From Undaria pinnatifida (Eukaryota > Sar > Phaeophyceae > Laminariales > Alariaceae): DNA of 64,000 bases. The stretch spans positions 5,533,358 through 5,597,357 of the forward strand of contig JABAKD010000007.1 of NCBI GenBank assembly GCA_012845835.1. The letters are read 5' to 3'. Below, piece by piece: positions 54,200 through 64,000 of the stretch. The stretch's first letter is position 1, and each line of letters opens with the position of its first letter. Both the position numbers and the translations under genes were made by a program. A model generated the notes under the pieces. That model did not search any database. It saw nothing but the letters and a program-made list of their open reading frames with translations, and had not been told where the DNA came from.

Positions 54200-55619
54200 C
54201 TGTTTCTGCTTGACGAGAGGCGCGATTCTTCCGTAAAATTACGGGAATAGCGTCCAGCTGATCAGGCTGGAGGCCGTGGAGTCACCACTGGCCCGTCGCG
54301 CAGTGTCGGATCTTCTTCCTGTGCCACTGGGGCAGACGTAGCCTGAAACACGTGGGTTAGCGTGTTAAAAGACGAAGCAGGGTCCGTAAACCCTGTGGGC
54401 GTCTTCTGGAGCGGGGCTCGGGCAAGGCAATAATATTTTTACCCGAGGAGGCTCTCTTCCGTTATGTCTCTTGGAGAAGGGAGACGAGGTAGCTAATCTT
54501 GTCGACTCCTCCTTGATGTAAAAAAGGACAGAGCGCCCGCTGTTATCGCGAGCAAACACCGGATCGAGCCTCGCAAAAGATCTCGGTGTTTTAGTGTTGG
54601 CCTTCCCACACCTCAAATCGACCGCCACCTCGTGGTAAAAAAAAAGTGTTTCGAGGGTCGACCGTCCCACACCTCAAACCGACCGCCACCGCCTGGTCAG
54701 GGAGAGGGGGGGATGAACACATACGCGTATAAAGGCGACGCGCCGTCGCCGCAGCTATATTGTTGCGCGGCGCGTGTCTGGGGGGGGATCGCGCAAAGCG
54801 CAGGCCCCCGTGCCATGGCTGATGGGGGCGGCGTTTGGAGCGCGTACCCCCATTGCTGAGTTTATGCCGCGGCTGAGGGGTACGGCGCCGGAAGCGCGGT
54901 TCCCGTGGCCGAACTCAGACCATGACCGAGGGGAACGTCGCTGAAAGCGCGCGTTCTCGCCGTCAAAAAAGAAAGAAGAGAAAAATACAAAATTACCTGG
55001 CTGGAGGAAACCACGCTTGAAGCGCTAGTTCCCGCCGCCGGTACTACGCCGTGAGAATCGTCCGCAGACGGCGTAGGAGCCCGTGGGCTCTTGACAGAGG
55101 CAATCTGTGCTGCGTTACTGGACAGGCTAGCAATAGAACACGAGCATCTTCTGAAACCAAAATAGGTACCCCCCGACAGTGTTGTCGACGGTGTCGTACC
55201 GCCGTCGAGCTGTCGATTGCCGTTACGGAATTTGCCAGGTTGGCGCGCAAAATTATTTTCGCCCGGGTTGTGGGCGGCTCCAAAACGCATTCGAGGAGCG
55301 GTATATCTGTGTTTCAGCAAACAGCAACAATATGGACTTTGACTCCGTCCAGCCTCAGTGACGGTAGCAGCCACGTCAACTAGCAGTATAAGAGGAGTAC
55401 AGCAGTACCAAGGTACCAATCATAACCGCAACATAAGAACAGCGCCCAGTCTGACCGTAGGGTATATAGGTAACGCCCGCACGAACCGCAGTACAAGGAG
55501 CCAAAACTGGGCAGCACTGACCCCAACCGCAGTGCAGGGGGTGCAACACAGTAAGGGTACGTCTGCAGCCATCGCACTTAAACAGGCATCATTCGACCTA
55601 GGCGGGGGGAGGTAGCACA
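54200..55619 (-). other. Gypsy leader between minisatellites, no domain recognised
   Basis: Minus frames at 54,862-55,419 (185 codons) and 54,365-54,670 (101 codons) lack known motifs. 54,757-54,820 ('tatattgttgcgc' then 'gcaggcccccg') resembles 63,108-63,175. Confidence 0.35.
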
Positions 55620-56290
55620 GGAAAGCGTCGCCCAAAACGCCGACGCTCATCGGACCAAAACAGGCAGCATTTACCCTAGGTGTAGTGTAGGGGTTATCAC
55701 AATAAAGGTTCGCCCAACACGCCGACGCTCATCGCACCAAAACAGGCAGCGCTTAACCTTGGTGTAGCGTGGGGGGTAACACAGCTAAGGGTCGCCCAAC
55801 ACGCCGACACTCATCGCACCAGAACAGGCAGCATTCAACCTAGGTGTAGTGTAGGGGTGGAAGCACAGTGTAAGATCGCCCAACACGCTGACACTCATCG
55901 CACCAAAACGGGCAGCATTTACCCTAGGTGTAGTGTAGGGGGGGGAGCACAGTGAAAGATCGCCCAACACGCTGACACTCATCGCACCAAAACGGGCAGC
56001 ATTTACCCTAGGTGTAGTGTAGGGGGGGGAGCACAGTGAAAGATCGCCCAACACGCTGACACTCATCGCACCAAAACGGGCAGCATTTACCCTAGGTGTA
56101 GTGTAGGGGGGGGGAGCACAGTGAAAGATCGCCCAACATGCTGACACTCGTCGCACCAAAGCAGGCAGCATTTACCCTAGATGTATTGTAGGGGGGGGAG
56201 CACAGTGAAAGATCGCGCAGCCAACCGTATAAAAATGGGCAGCATCTGCCCCCACAGTAGTGTAGTGGGGGGTAGGACAGTGAACGTTCG
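55620..56290 (-). repeat. Minisatellite of about 76 bp in the gypsy leader, about eight units
   Basis: The unit contains 'gatcgcccaacacgctgaca', 'ctcatcgcaccaaaacggg', 'cagcatttaccctaggtgta' and 'gtgtagggggggagcacagtg'. Central units are nearly identical, outer ones diverged. Confidence 0.9.
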
Positions 56291-56299
56291 CGCACCAAC

Positions 56300-57869
56300 C
56301 GTATATTAAAAAAAAAACGGGCAGTATAACCCCCCCAAACAAAGAAGTTTCCCCCGACCGCACTAAAGGGGGACGGTCGCGCCTGCAGTAGTGCCGATTG
56401 CTGCAGCATCACTGCTGTGTTCACAGGTAACGGTAATTTCAACCGCACCAAGATGGGTAGTGTAGTACCAACACCAGCTGTAGGAAAATGTGCACGCCCA
56501 CAGTCAAATAGAAAGGCTGTTTGCCCCCAAAGGTACCGCATCAAACGGGCTGTTCTCCACTGCACTAGTAAAAACTGTGAAGCGCAGCATCTCCGCGAAC
56601 TGTGTAGTAAGCGCTCTGTAACGGGCAGTAGCTGTCCGAACATGTGAAGAGAAGAAGAAAAAAAAAATTCCAGCGTAGACCCTAGCAATATCGTGAAGGG
56701 CAGCACATGTACGGGCAGGAAGACTGCCTAACGCCCGTACAGCTGAAAAAAAAAAATCCGTACCCACTCCCACCGACAAAGGGACAGTTACGTTGACAGC
56801 AGTGCGGAGTGCCGCACGGTCACAGCTGTGCATACACAGAAAGTGGTATTATAGTCCCCGCGTACCCATGAATGGGAGAATATAGCGCACCGCACACACC
56901 AACAGCCTTGCCCAAAAAGCCAGCACAGAGTTTCAGCGTTCACTAGGTTCAAGTTCTAGTCACGGAGGGGCCAGGACGAAAAAAAAAAACTCTCGAATCG
57001 AACTTGCAAGGAGCACTCGCACAGCAGTGGGGGGTGTCAGAGCTGCAGTGCTGTAACTGTGGACGCTGGGGCAGTGAAGGGTCGAGCTATGTGGTGTATG
57101 AGCAGGAGCAAAGTAGGCGGCTTGGCTGCTGTACAGTGACTTCTACAGCAGAGAATCCGGCGGTATATGGCAGGCATTGACAGCGAGCTCATTGTGCTGC
57201 ACTGTAGTTGGCACCTCTGCAAAAATGATGGTGGTTGAAGCTACGCGACGGACAGCAGTAGTGGAACGCTGTTGATCGAGAAAGATCGGAGAGGGGTCCG
57301 AGGTGCCAAATTCGTAGCTTGTACTTATTTCGGCAGAAAGGGGGCACAAGGGCAGCTGCTTGTTCGACGCACAAGAATGATCGACGTACGTACTGAAACC
57401 CATACGATAACGCGTGTACTGGAAAATCTCCAAACGAAAAAGCCCAAACATTCCACGAGCACCGCCTGTTTCTTCCCAGGTAGATCACAAGGAAGGAGCC
57501 CCGACATGAGCTCCTAGAGCACGGTGCCCGTAGTCCAAGGGGGTCCCGCGAAGGACGGTCTGGCACCGACAGCAAGGATGTGCTGGGCGATGGGCTCTCT
57601 CAGCGAGCGAAGTCCCCTTCGAATGTCATTCGAAGGGTTGATTCCAGTATGCTTGTCCGTGGCATGTCGTGCATATGCCTCCGAGCCCCAAAGCGCGAAA
57701 AAAAAAAGTACGAGTCGATGGCCGATCTTGGGGCTTGTGCTGGCAACTCGCGGATATGTGCTGTGCAACATGCTGGCAGAGCGCGGAGCAAACAAGTCTG
57801 ATGGGTGGGGCTCGGGCAGTTCCACTGCGGAGTGGTCTATGACCAGCTGGCGGTGAACTGATGCGGCCA
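56300..57869 (-). other. Gypsy leader, possible remains of gag, not recognised
   Basis: Minus frames of 100-130 codons (57,514-57,870; 57,189-57,575; 56,092-56,706). None has a zinc knuckle or capsid motif I can identify. By position, the region between the primer site and the NADAR domain should hold gag. Confidence 0.35.
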
Positions 57870-58076
57870 AAGGCCGGGACGAGGGGTGTGCTCCGAAGAG
57901 CAGTGTCGTCCGCCTTTACTCGGAAAGTGTCCTCTGTGTGGTGCGTGCCCAGCAACCAACAGGAGGGACCAAAATTCGAGACGAGGAGTGTGCTCCGCAG
58001 AGCAGAGTCGTCCGCACGTACTTGGAAGGTGTCGTCCGTGTGGTACGTGCGCGGCGACCAACAGGAGGGGCCCCTG
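57870..58076 (-). repeat. Two-copy tandem repeat of about 105 bp in the gypsy leader
   Basis: 'ggggtgtgctccgaagagca' type block with 'gtcgtccgc', 'ggaa(a/g)gtgtc' and 'gcaaccaacaggagggg' occurs twice in direct order. Confidence 0.75.
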
Positions 58077-58236
58077 CCATCTCACTGCTGTTGTGGTCGC
58101 CGTTGTAGGAGGAAGGGCGCTCCCTCCATTGAGAAGCCACCCGAGAAGGAACAGGGGTTGTGGGCTCGATGGAAAGCAAAAGCAAAATCGCTACGAAAAA
58201 AAAAATCGGAGAGACCGGACGAACGCTGCCACAATA

Positions 58237-58259
58237 GCGTATCAAGCTCGACGACGCCA
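58237..58259 (-). promoter_or_regulatory. Primer binding site of the gypsy element
   Basis: On the minus strand, two bases after the 5' LTR: TGGCGTCGTCGAGCTTGA. TGG is the complement of the tRNA CCA end. The tRNA species cannot be named from this alone. Confidence 0.65.
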
Positions 58260-58261
58260 CT

Positions 58262-58531
58262 TGTGAAATTAATAGGTGGGGGACACAGAGTGCCCCCTGC
58301 AGGTCTGCCAATTGAGCAGGTCCTCGGAGAGTACTCACTTTAGTTCCTTCGTAGAGATGTAGCTTTATTCGTTTCCACCAGAGCCCGGGATAGCTTCTGA
58401 GATCGGAGGCGCGTGCCTCCGATCTAATTCCTAACTTCCCCGAATATAAACCGCCAACCTTATCATACGAAACTCATCCAAATGATTTCAAATTCGGATA
58501 CCTACAGGCCTTTCGAGGCCGTATCTTAACA
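58262..58531 (-). repeat. 5' LTR of the gypsy element
   Basis: On the coding strand: a TATA-like 'tttatattc' (about 58,441-58,450), a 24-base dyad (58,401-58,424), then AATAAA (58,364-58,369). The order fits U3-R-U5. Confidence 0.92.
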
Positions 58532-59045
58532 GAAAGCTTCCGTGAAAATCTTCGTGGAAGAAATTTAACCTCTAGTTTGAACGCTTGGGTTGAAGCAAAT
58601 TTGCATCCGTGAGAGCTTCCGTGAAGGCTCGCGTGGAAGCAACGTTTCTTCCACGAAAGCTACGTAAAAGCAATTTACTTCCACGAAAGCTTCCGTGAAA
58701 GTTACCGTTAAAGCAAGATTCTTCCACGAAAGCTTCCGTGGAAGTTTCCGTTGAAGTAACTTTTGTGGAAGCTTTCACGGAAGCTTCCGAGGAAGTAACT
58801 TCCGTAGAAGGTTACGTGTAAGTAAGCTTTCACGGAAGCCTCCGAAGAAGTATCTTCCGTGGAAGATTCCACGACAATACTCCGTGGGAGTTATTCCCAT
58901 GGAAACTTCCACGTTTCCATGCCGTGAACGTTTCCATGGAAGCTTCCACGCTTCCATGAAGGCTTCCACCGAATCCATGAGAGCTTCCACTAAAGCGATG
59001 GAAGCTTCCGTGGAAGCCGTGGAAGCATTCATGAGCTTTCACTAA
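58532..59045. repeat. AAGCTT palindrome array, right part
   Basis: Continuation of 47,590-48,191; removing the gypsy and one GAAA rejoins the pattern in register. Here units are often 'gtggaagcttccgtg'. Minus frames read as EAF/EAST repeats. Confidence 0.88.
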
Positions 59046-59305
59046 AAATGTAGATAGTGCAAGTCTACTGTTAGTCCATACCGATATCTTTGCATTACTA
59101 TACATTCTACACGCGTAGACTATGTGTTGTGTGGTAACGGTTCTTATTCTCCATCCGATAGTTTATCGAACAAGTCGAATTGCTGCCCTGCGCTACCCAC
59201 GCGGAGCCCTTGTAGTGGTATAGAATGTTGTTGTGCACGCAGATGGCGCCTCATCGGGGAATGAGGCGAAGCTGCCTGAGGGAATCTCTCGATACCTTCG
59301 ATTCG
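59046..59305. other. Right border of the palindrome array, no feature
   Basis: Ordinary sequence without repeat partner. Confidence 0.4.
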
Positions 59306-59543
59306 TTCTAAGGTAGTAGACCACTAGACTGTTAGGTAGCGAATCACCGGTTGTAAAATAAGCTACCGGCAGTAGCTTTTGAAATACGGTGTCCCTTGCC
59401 ATCCCGACGTCATCGCTCGATAGTTCCTTGCACTCAACAAAATGTCCGAGGATGGTGTTCGCACCACATCCTACATTGGTTATGTCGAGCAGCCGTGAAA
59501 CGTCAAAAAAAAATCGCTGGTATTGAAGGAGGACTATCGTAGA
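59306..59543. mobile_element. Family C foldback element (MITE), copy 5
   Basis: 'gaaatacggtgtcccttgcc', 'atcccgacgtcatcgctcga' and 'gtcgagcagccgtgaaacgt' in family order. Ends 'ttctaaggtag' and 'ggactatcgtagaa' are diverged. Confidence 0.68.
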
Positions 59544-60430
59544 ATCAGTTTTAGGCATGACAGTATCGATGTACAGCAACAACACTACCAAACTTTTTCT
59601 GTGCGTAAAACGAAACGCTCTCCACCATTGGTAGCAGTAGTTTCTATGTATAATTGGTGCGCTATCTTTCTGTTCATCGCTTGGAAAATTTTGCTTGATG
59701 ACGGCACGGGGTGGCCGTATGTGTGTAAGCGTTCATTATTATCTCCATATTAAGCGGATGTTTCCCACCATCTGCAGTTTGACGAATTGTACACGCTGAC
59801 GGGCGGGGAAGAGACGGATTGAACTCTCCTTGAACGAGAATTATTGTTTTTCAGATCAGCACCGCGAGCTGCGAGGAGCATTTCTTATTTTGGGACGGGG
59901 GAGAACGTGAACCGATTGGAATTGAATGTCAACGAGAGCAAGTGCAAAGGAGCGGACCGAGCGAGCTAAGGCGATAAAGCGGCCATGAAGAACCACAGCG
60001 GGAGAATGGCACACAGAGACCCACGACCCAGCAAGCGAACCATCATGGCGAAATCACCGATCGTCGTTTTTTAGGGTTTTTGAATCAGGTAGTAGTATTC
60101 ATAGTTATATTATCTGAGTCGCGGTCGGTCGTTAAACTTTCGTTTTTTGAACGTTTAACCAGTACAGGCTTTCAAAGCTGCAGCTACTGCTGGACCCTCC
60201 GAACAGCTCCTCCTGCAGCTGCTGGGCCATTCGAACGGCTGTCCCAGAACGCCAAACGTCGGGTATGTTTTGTAACTTCAATGCTGGTGGTGGTAATTAT
60301 GGCTGCAAAATGTTTCATCAGCTGCTGCTGCCGTCCGTTTTTCCCCCCTATCCGCTGCTGCTCACAACGTCAGCAGATTCTGTGTCGTAGTTGGTGCTGA
60401 TTTATACCGCTATACCACAGCGCTGTCGCC
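59544..60430. other. No gene recognised
   Basis: Short frames only. Confidence 0.4.
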
Positions 60431-60474
60431 AAAGATTCCAGCGCCACCGCCAGCACCCCCGCGCCGACGCGGCA

Positions 60475-60510
60475 GCCGCTGCTGCTGCTGCTGCTACTGC
60501 TGTTGCTGTC
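60475..60510. repeat. (CTG)n microsatellite
   Basis: About ten CTG/CTA/TTG triplets. Confidence 0.85.
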
Positions 60511-60650
60511 TACACTGCGTAGGTTTTAAAGATAAAAAATCGGCTGTCTGTGGTCATGACCTAGCCTAGCCTATCTTCCTTGCTACATACTCGTTCCATG
60601 GAGGAGTGCCTATGCGTGGGGAGCATGGGAGGGAGGTAGCTGGCTCCGAT

Positions 60651-60666
60651 AATGGCACTAGTGCCA
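60651..60666. repeat. 16-bp perfect palindrome
   Basis: ATGGCACTAGTGCCAT. Isolated, no gene context. Confidence 0.5.
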
Positions 60667-61336
60667 TCTGTGACTGGGCACCTTAGGAGAATGCGCTCAG
60701 GTGCTGGCTGCAGAGGTCACCGTTGCTGCAGCAATGTGTAGCGCGAACTCGCATCGTTTGTTTGGGGTCGCCCAACACAGCTGCAGCTTCGAGTTTTTAT
60801 TTACACCGAGACAGCAGTCCAATCGCACATACATAAAAAATTACCCGCAAGTTGTTGCACATGGCCGGTCACCCATGGACAAGTCAGTGTATTTTCCAAG
60901 AAGGTCTGGAAATACGTGGTAGGCTACAACAGCATCAGATCACTATGATTTATCTGGGCCGTCCTTACAGTTGTAGTATCACAAATACATACCCTCCTTA
61001 TTTCCGATACTACACCCGGATCAATTACATAGCAGTATAGCTGCATGCTCTACCTGCCGAAGGGACGCAGACGACAGCACAGAGGTGCAAAATGCAAAAC
61101 AAGCATCCGCCTCTTGCGTCATCCTTCCTCCGAAGGGAAACTTGTAAACATGTTACTTACGTCACTGATTGTTGTAGAGTTTGTAGAGTTGTGTACCGAC
61201 GACCCCCCGCATTTTTCAAATTTCAGGCACGGGCGTCGTAGGTTGCGCTGCAACCTGTCGATTATCTCGGAAAGACCGGGTGATCATCGATATTTCTATA
61301 TATGGTGGTTTTGGTTCGATTGCTCTTTCTTCAATG
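60667..61336. other. No gene recognised
   Basis: Frames of up to about 100 codons, no motif. Confidence 0.4.
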
Positions 61337-61350
61337 TGTTAAGATATTAG

Positions 61351-61697
61351 TGGGGTATTAGTTCGTTTGACCACTTGCAAATGGTTAACCAATAGCTTAC
61401 CCAAACAAAGCCTTCTAACACTCTTCCCCCTTGAAACGGCGGGATAGAAGGTCAACTATCCAAGCCGTGTCATTCCCTGGGGATATCGCGGAGAGTATTT
61501 TTCAAGTTCGACATGGGGAGTGTCTAAAACAAATTAATATGGTGGATGTGGAGCTCGAAACCACGACCCAAAAAAACCATGGTCTGTCGACGACACCATT
61601 TGTGAAGGAATTGGTGGAGTATTAGTCCGTTTGGCCACTTGCAAAAGGTTAACCAATGGCTTACCCAAACTATGCCTTGTAGCACTCTCCCCCCTTA
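61351..61697 (+). repeat. Pair of direct repeats of about 82 bp, possible LTR remnants
   Basis: 'tggggtattagttcgtttga' (61,351-61,432) and 'tggagtattagtccgtttgg' (61,615-61,697) start two copies about 88 percent alike, both ending in 'ctc(t)tccccctt'. 182 bp lie between. Just before the second copy, 'gtcgacgacaccatttgtgaa' resembles the primer-site/LTR junction of the gypsy element at 58,250-58,267. Could be a tiny LTR element (TRIM) or overlapping fragments. Confidence 0.5.
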
Positions 61698-61730
61698 TAC
61701 CGCTTGGATACTGACAGGTCCGCCCGTATA

Positions 61731-62341
61731 GTCGCCATAGTACTATATCTGTGTTTAGTTTGCCGTAGAGCCTTTCCTGCCCCCCCCCCGCCACACCGAC
61801 GACATGCGGCAGGTTCTAGAGCCTTTTCTGCCCCCCCCCCGCCACACCGGCGGCACGCGGCAGGTTTTTGATGGGTGACGTTTGCCTTGTTTCAGGGCCT
61901 GCGTTCACTTCAACTGCTTTTCTTCGCGTGTTTATGGCTCAATAGCCAGACGGTTAGAGGTGTGGGAGTGGGTCTTAGGGAGCCGCATCTTGGACTCATG
62001 GTCTAGTTCGTAGATCCGGAGTTTCTCCGAATCTCTCTTTTTTCTGCATGTGCAACTCATCAGGGCGGGCTAGTGTTAAGATACGTCCTCGAAAGGCCTG
62101 TAATTTTCGGAATTTGAGATCGTTTGGATGGATTTCGTATGATAAGGTTGGCGTTTAGTATTCGGGAGAGTTAGGAAATAGATCGGAGGCACGTGCCTCC
62201 GATCTCAGAAGCTACCCGGGGCTCTGGTGGAATCGAATATAGCAATGTCTCTACGAAGGAAAAGAAAGAGAGTACTCTGCGAGGACCTGCTCAATTGGCA
62301 GACCTGCAGGGGGCAATCTATGTCCCCCCTATAACCTTACA
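61731..62341 (+). mobile_element. Fragment of a second gypsy copy: 3' untranslated end plus LTR, opposite orientation
   Basis: 61,731-62,073 is the complement of 48,462-48,802, including the doubled 'ccgccacacc' motif after C tracts. 62,074-62,341 is an LTR of 268 bp starting TGTTAAGATAC. More diverged than the two LTRs of the full element, and ends 'ataaccttaca' instead of 'attaatttcaca', so it is older or of a subfamily. Confidence 0.85.
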
Positions 62342-62675
62342 ACTGCATGCCCACGGGTCGTCACTATGACAGCACTCCAGACAGCAGGACAGGCGCATTT
62401 GTCTGTGCCCACGACTACCGTGCGGTTCGCACGGTGCAGGCAGCCCAAGCTCTGTACCTGGAAATTTGTAGCCGCGATTTGGTTAGTTGTGGGAACGGCG
62501 GAATTCTATGCTGTAGTTGAGTGGATACCGGCGGCAATTTGAGTCAGTTTGCATATTTCATCATTTCCCTTGTGCGCATTTCTCGTATCGTTCGTTTTAG
62601 GCGGAAAATCGTAGTATTTCCCAAAACAAAATTGATTTCATTTCATTTTTCGGGTCTTCCTAGGGCTCCAGTACC
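62342..62675. other. No feature recognised
   Basis: No repeat partner or motif. Confidence 0.4.
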
Positions 62676-62677
62676 GC

Positions 62678-62742
62678 TGCTGTAGCAGCAGCAGCAGTAG
62701 GAGCAGCAGCAGCGGCAGCAGCAGCGGCAGCAGCTGCTCCTC
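62678..62742. repeat. (CAG)n-rich microsatellite
   Basis: CAG, CGG and TAG triplets over about 60 bp. Confidence 0.85.
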
Positions 62743-62977
62743 GGTTGCCGGCTCACTTATTTAGTAGCCACAAACTCGTTGTCGTGCATTACGTCTTTGT
62801 GTTTCGCAGCGGTCTTGCTGAGTACGCGTCTGTCTCTCACACACAAGATTTTTTCACTCTCGCGCTGAATATTGCATATTACCGTATAGAAAATACATGA
62901 AATAACTTACTGTTACATACAGCAGCTAGATGTAGAACACGCCTTGTACCTCGTAAAGGGAATCGTGCAAGATTTGT

Positions 62978-63035
62978 TTTGTAGGGTACGCACAAACCAT
63001 GCCCGGGGTATTTACCCCTGGCATTACCCTACAAA
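62978..63035. repeat. Short inverted repeat with two nested stems
   Basis: 'tttgtagggta' pairs with 'taccctacaaa'. Inside, 'tgcc.ggggta' pairs with 'tacccctggca'. 58 bp. AT-rich surroundings. Confidence 0.55.
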
Positions 63036-63910
63036 GAACTTCTGTACGTTATGTAGGACATTAAATTAAAATATTTTTGAAGTATTTTTTCTTAGTTGTA
63101 TACTTCGAAGTTATATTGTTGCGCACTCCCCGCTCGGAGCACTGGGGGCGGAGAGAGGGGCAGGCCCCCGGAGCTGCTCCAACAGCAGCCCCACGCTATC
63201 GCCCGTAACCCTGAGTCAAGTTCCGTCCCAACTGGCAATGTCGAGCTTTCGACGCCAGCCTCCACCTGAAAGACTCGGACAAATTAAACACATATCACTG
63301 CACTGTGGTTCTCAGCACAGGCGCACACACGACACATCCAACGCAAATATCGTGTACTAGAGAAGCACCAATAACATAAACATAACGCCAGTATAAATAT
63401 GAACTCTGCGGCCAAGCAGCACTATTACAAGCAACTCTCCCTCCAGCAGTTTCAGGTTGCACTAATACCGAGCTAAGTGTGGGACCAAACCACTGCGCCT
63501 GGTTATTAGCACCCGTCATCACACGACATATGCACAGCATAGTGCAATTTCCATACGAGGAAGAATGGACGCACCTCCAGGGTGGAAACATGCGTGCATG
63601 TTCGCAATTTACGGCAACCAAACCGGCATCGCACGAACGCCTGCATTGCACAATGGAGCTTCCCGACAGAAAAGGGCGCACCTCCAGCTTGGAGACGTGC
63701 GCGCGCCACTCTGATGACATAAACAGGGACCCTGAGCACCACACATATAATAAATCCACACGCGCAACCTACGACACCCTGGCGGCTGCATATCGCCCTT
63801 TAGGTACGTGTAGCTAACATCAACGAACACTCTCCCGCGTTGCTGCGACCGCCTTATTCCCCCTTCACTGACGCTCTCGAGCACGGGCGGGTGGGTGGGA
63901 AATCAGCCAC
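63036..63910. other. No gene confirmed
   Basis: A minus frame of 154 codons (63,295-63,759) has Cys/Val-rich sequence and a weak internal duplication ('gcacctccag' with 'gcgtgcatg' or 'gcgcgcgcc'). I do not recognise it. Confidence 0.3.
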
Positions 63911-63912
63911 TC

Positions 63913-64000
63913 TATCACACATTAAAACTGTCTCGATGACGATGCTTCTCTCCTCTCTGCGTGTTATCACACATTGAACCTGTCTCGCTAACGATTCTTC
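63913..64000 (+). repeat. Direct repeat at the window edge
   Basis: 'tatcacacattaaaactgtc' and 'tatcacacattgaacctgtc' start two units about 52 bp apart. The window ends in the second, so an array may follow. Confidence 0.5.

Larger units (their letters stand above)
48192..58531 (-). mobile_element. Ty3/gypsy LTR retrotransposon with chromodomain and NADAR domain, defective
   Basis: 270-bp LTRs (48,192-48,461 and 58,262-58,531), with about four differences, begin TGTTAAGATAC and end TTTCACA on the coding strand. A 4-bp duplication GAAA (48,188-48,191; 58,532-58,535) restores the host array when the element is removed. A primer site starting TGG lies two bases inside the 5' LTR. Coding order on the minus strand: long leader with minisatellites, NADAR domain, possible protease start, RNase H tail, linker, integrase, chromodomain, Tudor-like tail. 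PR-RT-RH-IN order and chromodomain make it gypsy. RT is missing and several frames are shifted. It is 10.3 kb long, and the lost RT is partly offset by expanded repeats in the leader. Confidence 0.93.

Overview
This is a stretch of nuclear DNA from a repeat-rich eukaryote. The window holds no recognisable intact conserved host gene, no rRNA, no convincing tRNA and no CRISPR. Nearly everything that can be identified is a transposable element, a fragment of one, or a tandem repeat. The two LTR retrotransposons (a Ty1/copia and a Ty3/gypsy with a chromodomain), pogo-like and Harbinger-like DNA elements, TTAGGG-type interstitial repeats and long C-rich repeats would fit a macroalga or another stramenopile. 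A brown alga is my best guess, but it is an inference from the style of the elements, not proof.

Layout. 1-4.8 kb: C-rich interspersed repeat (family A), a (TTG)n tract, GATAGTA-type low-complexity DNA and a duplicated 70-bp module. 4.9-12.2 kb: a copia element bounded by the 5-bp duplication CCATG. Its two LTRs are 504 bp each with about six differences, and its 3' LTR is split by a 1,428-bp pogo/Tigger-like DNA transposon with a TA target duplication. 12.2-36 kb: AT/GC-neutral DNA with many short foldback elements (families C, D and E), two Harbinger-type elements with TTA duplications (26.4-27.2 and 36.2-37.0 kb), an inverted-repeat hairpin at 20.1-20.3 kb and one long orphan reading frame (27.9-28.7 kb, minus). 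37-42 kb: more family A plus a diverged 1.3-kb tandem duplication (family B). 42.6-46.2 kb: a block of unrelated tandem arrays. 47.6-59.0 kb: a HindIII-palindrome array (AAGCTT core) with an interstitial telomere-like tract, split by a 10.3-kb gypsy element on the minus strand (48,192-58,531; 270-bp LTRs; 4-bp duplication GAAA). 59-64 kb: one more foldback element, a fragment of a second copy of the gypsy in the opposite orientation, and unassigned DNA.

The gypsy element is the most notable object. On its coding strand, downstream of a long minisatellite-rich leader, it has a frame-broken NADAR (YbiA-like, formerly DUF1768) domain, then a possible protease start, a RNase H tail, a nearly intact integrase with H2C2 and DD35E residues, a chromodomain, and a C-terminal Tudor-like module. 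The reverse transcriptase is missing. The copia element likewise lacks integrase and most of the reverse transcriptase. Yet both have LTR pairs about 98.5-99 percent identical and precise target-site duplications, so both probably moved recently as non-autonomous copies supplied in trans. The nested order that can be read is: family G repeat, then copia, then pogo; and palindrome array, then gypsy.
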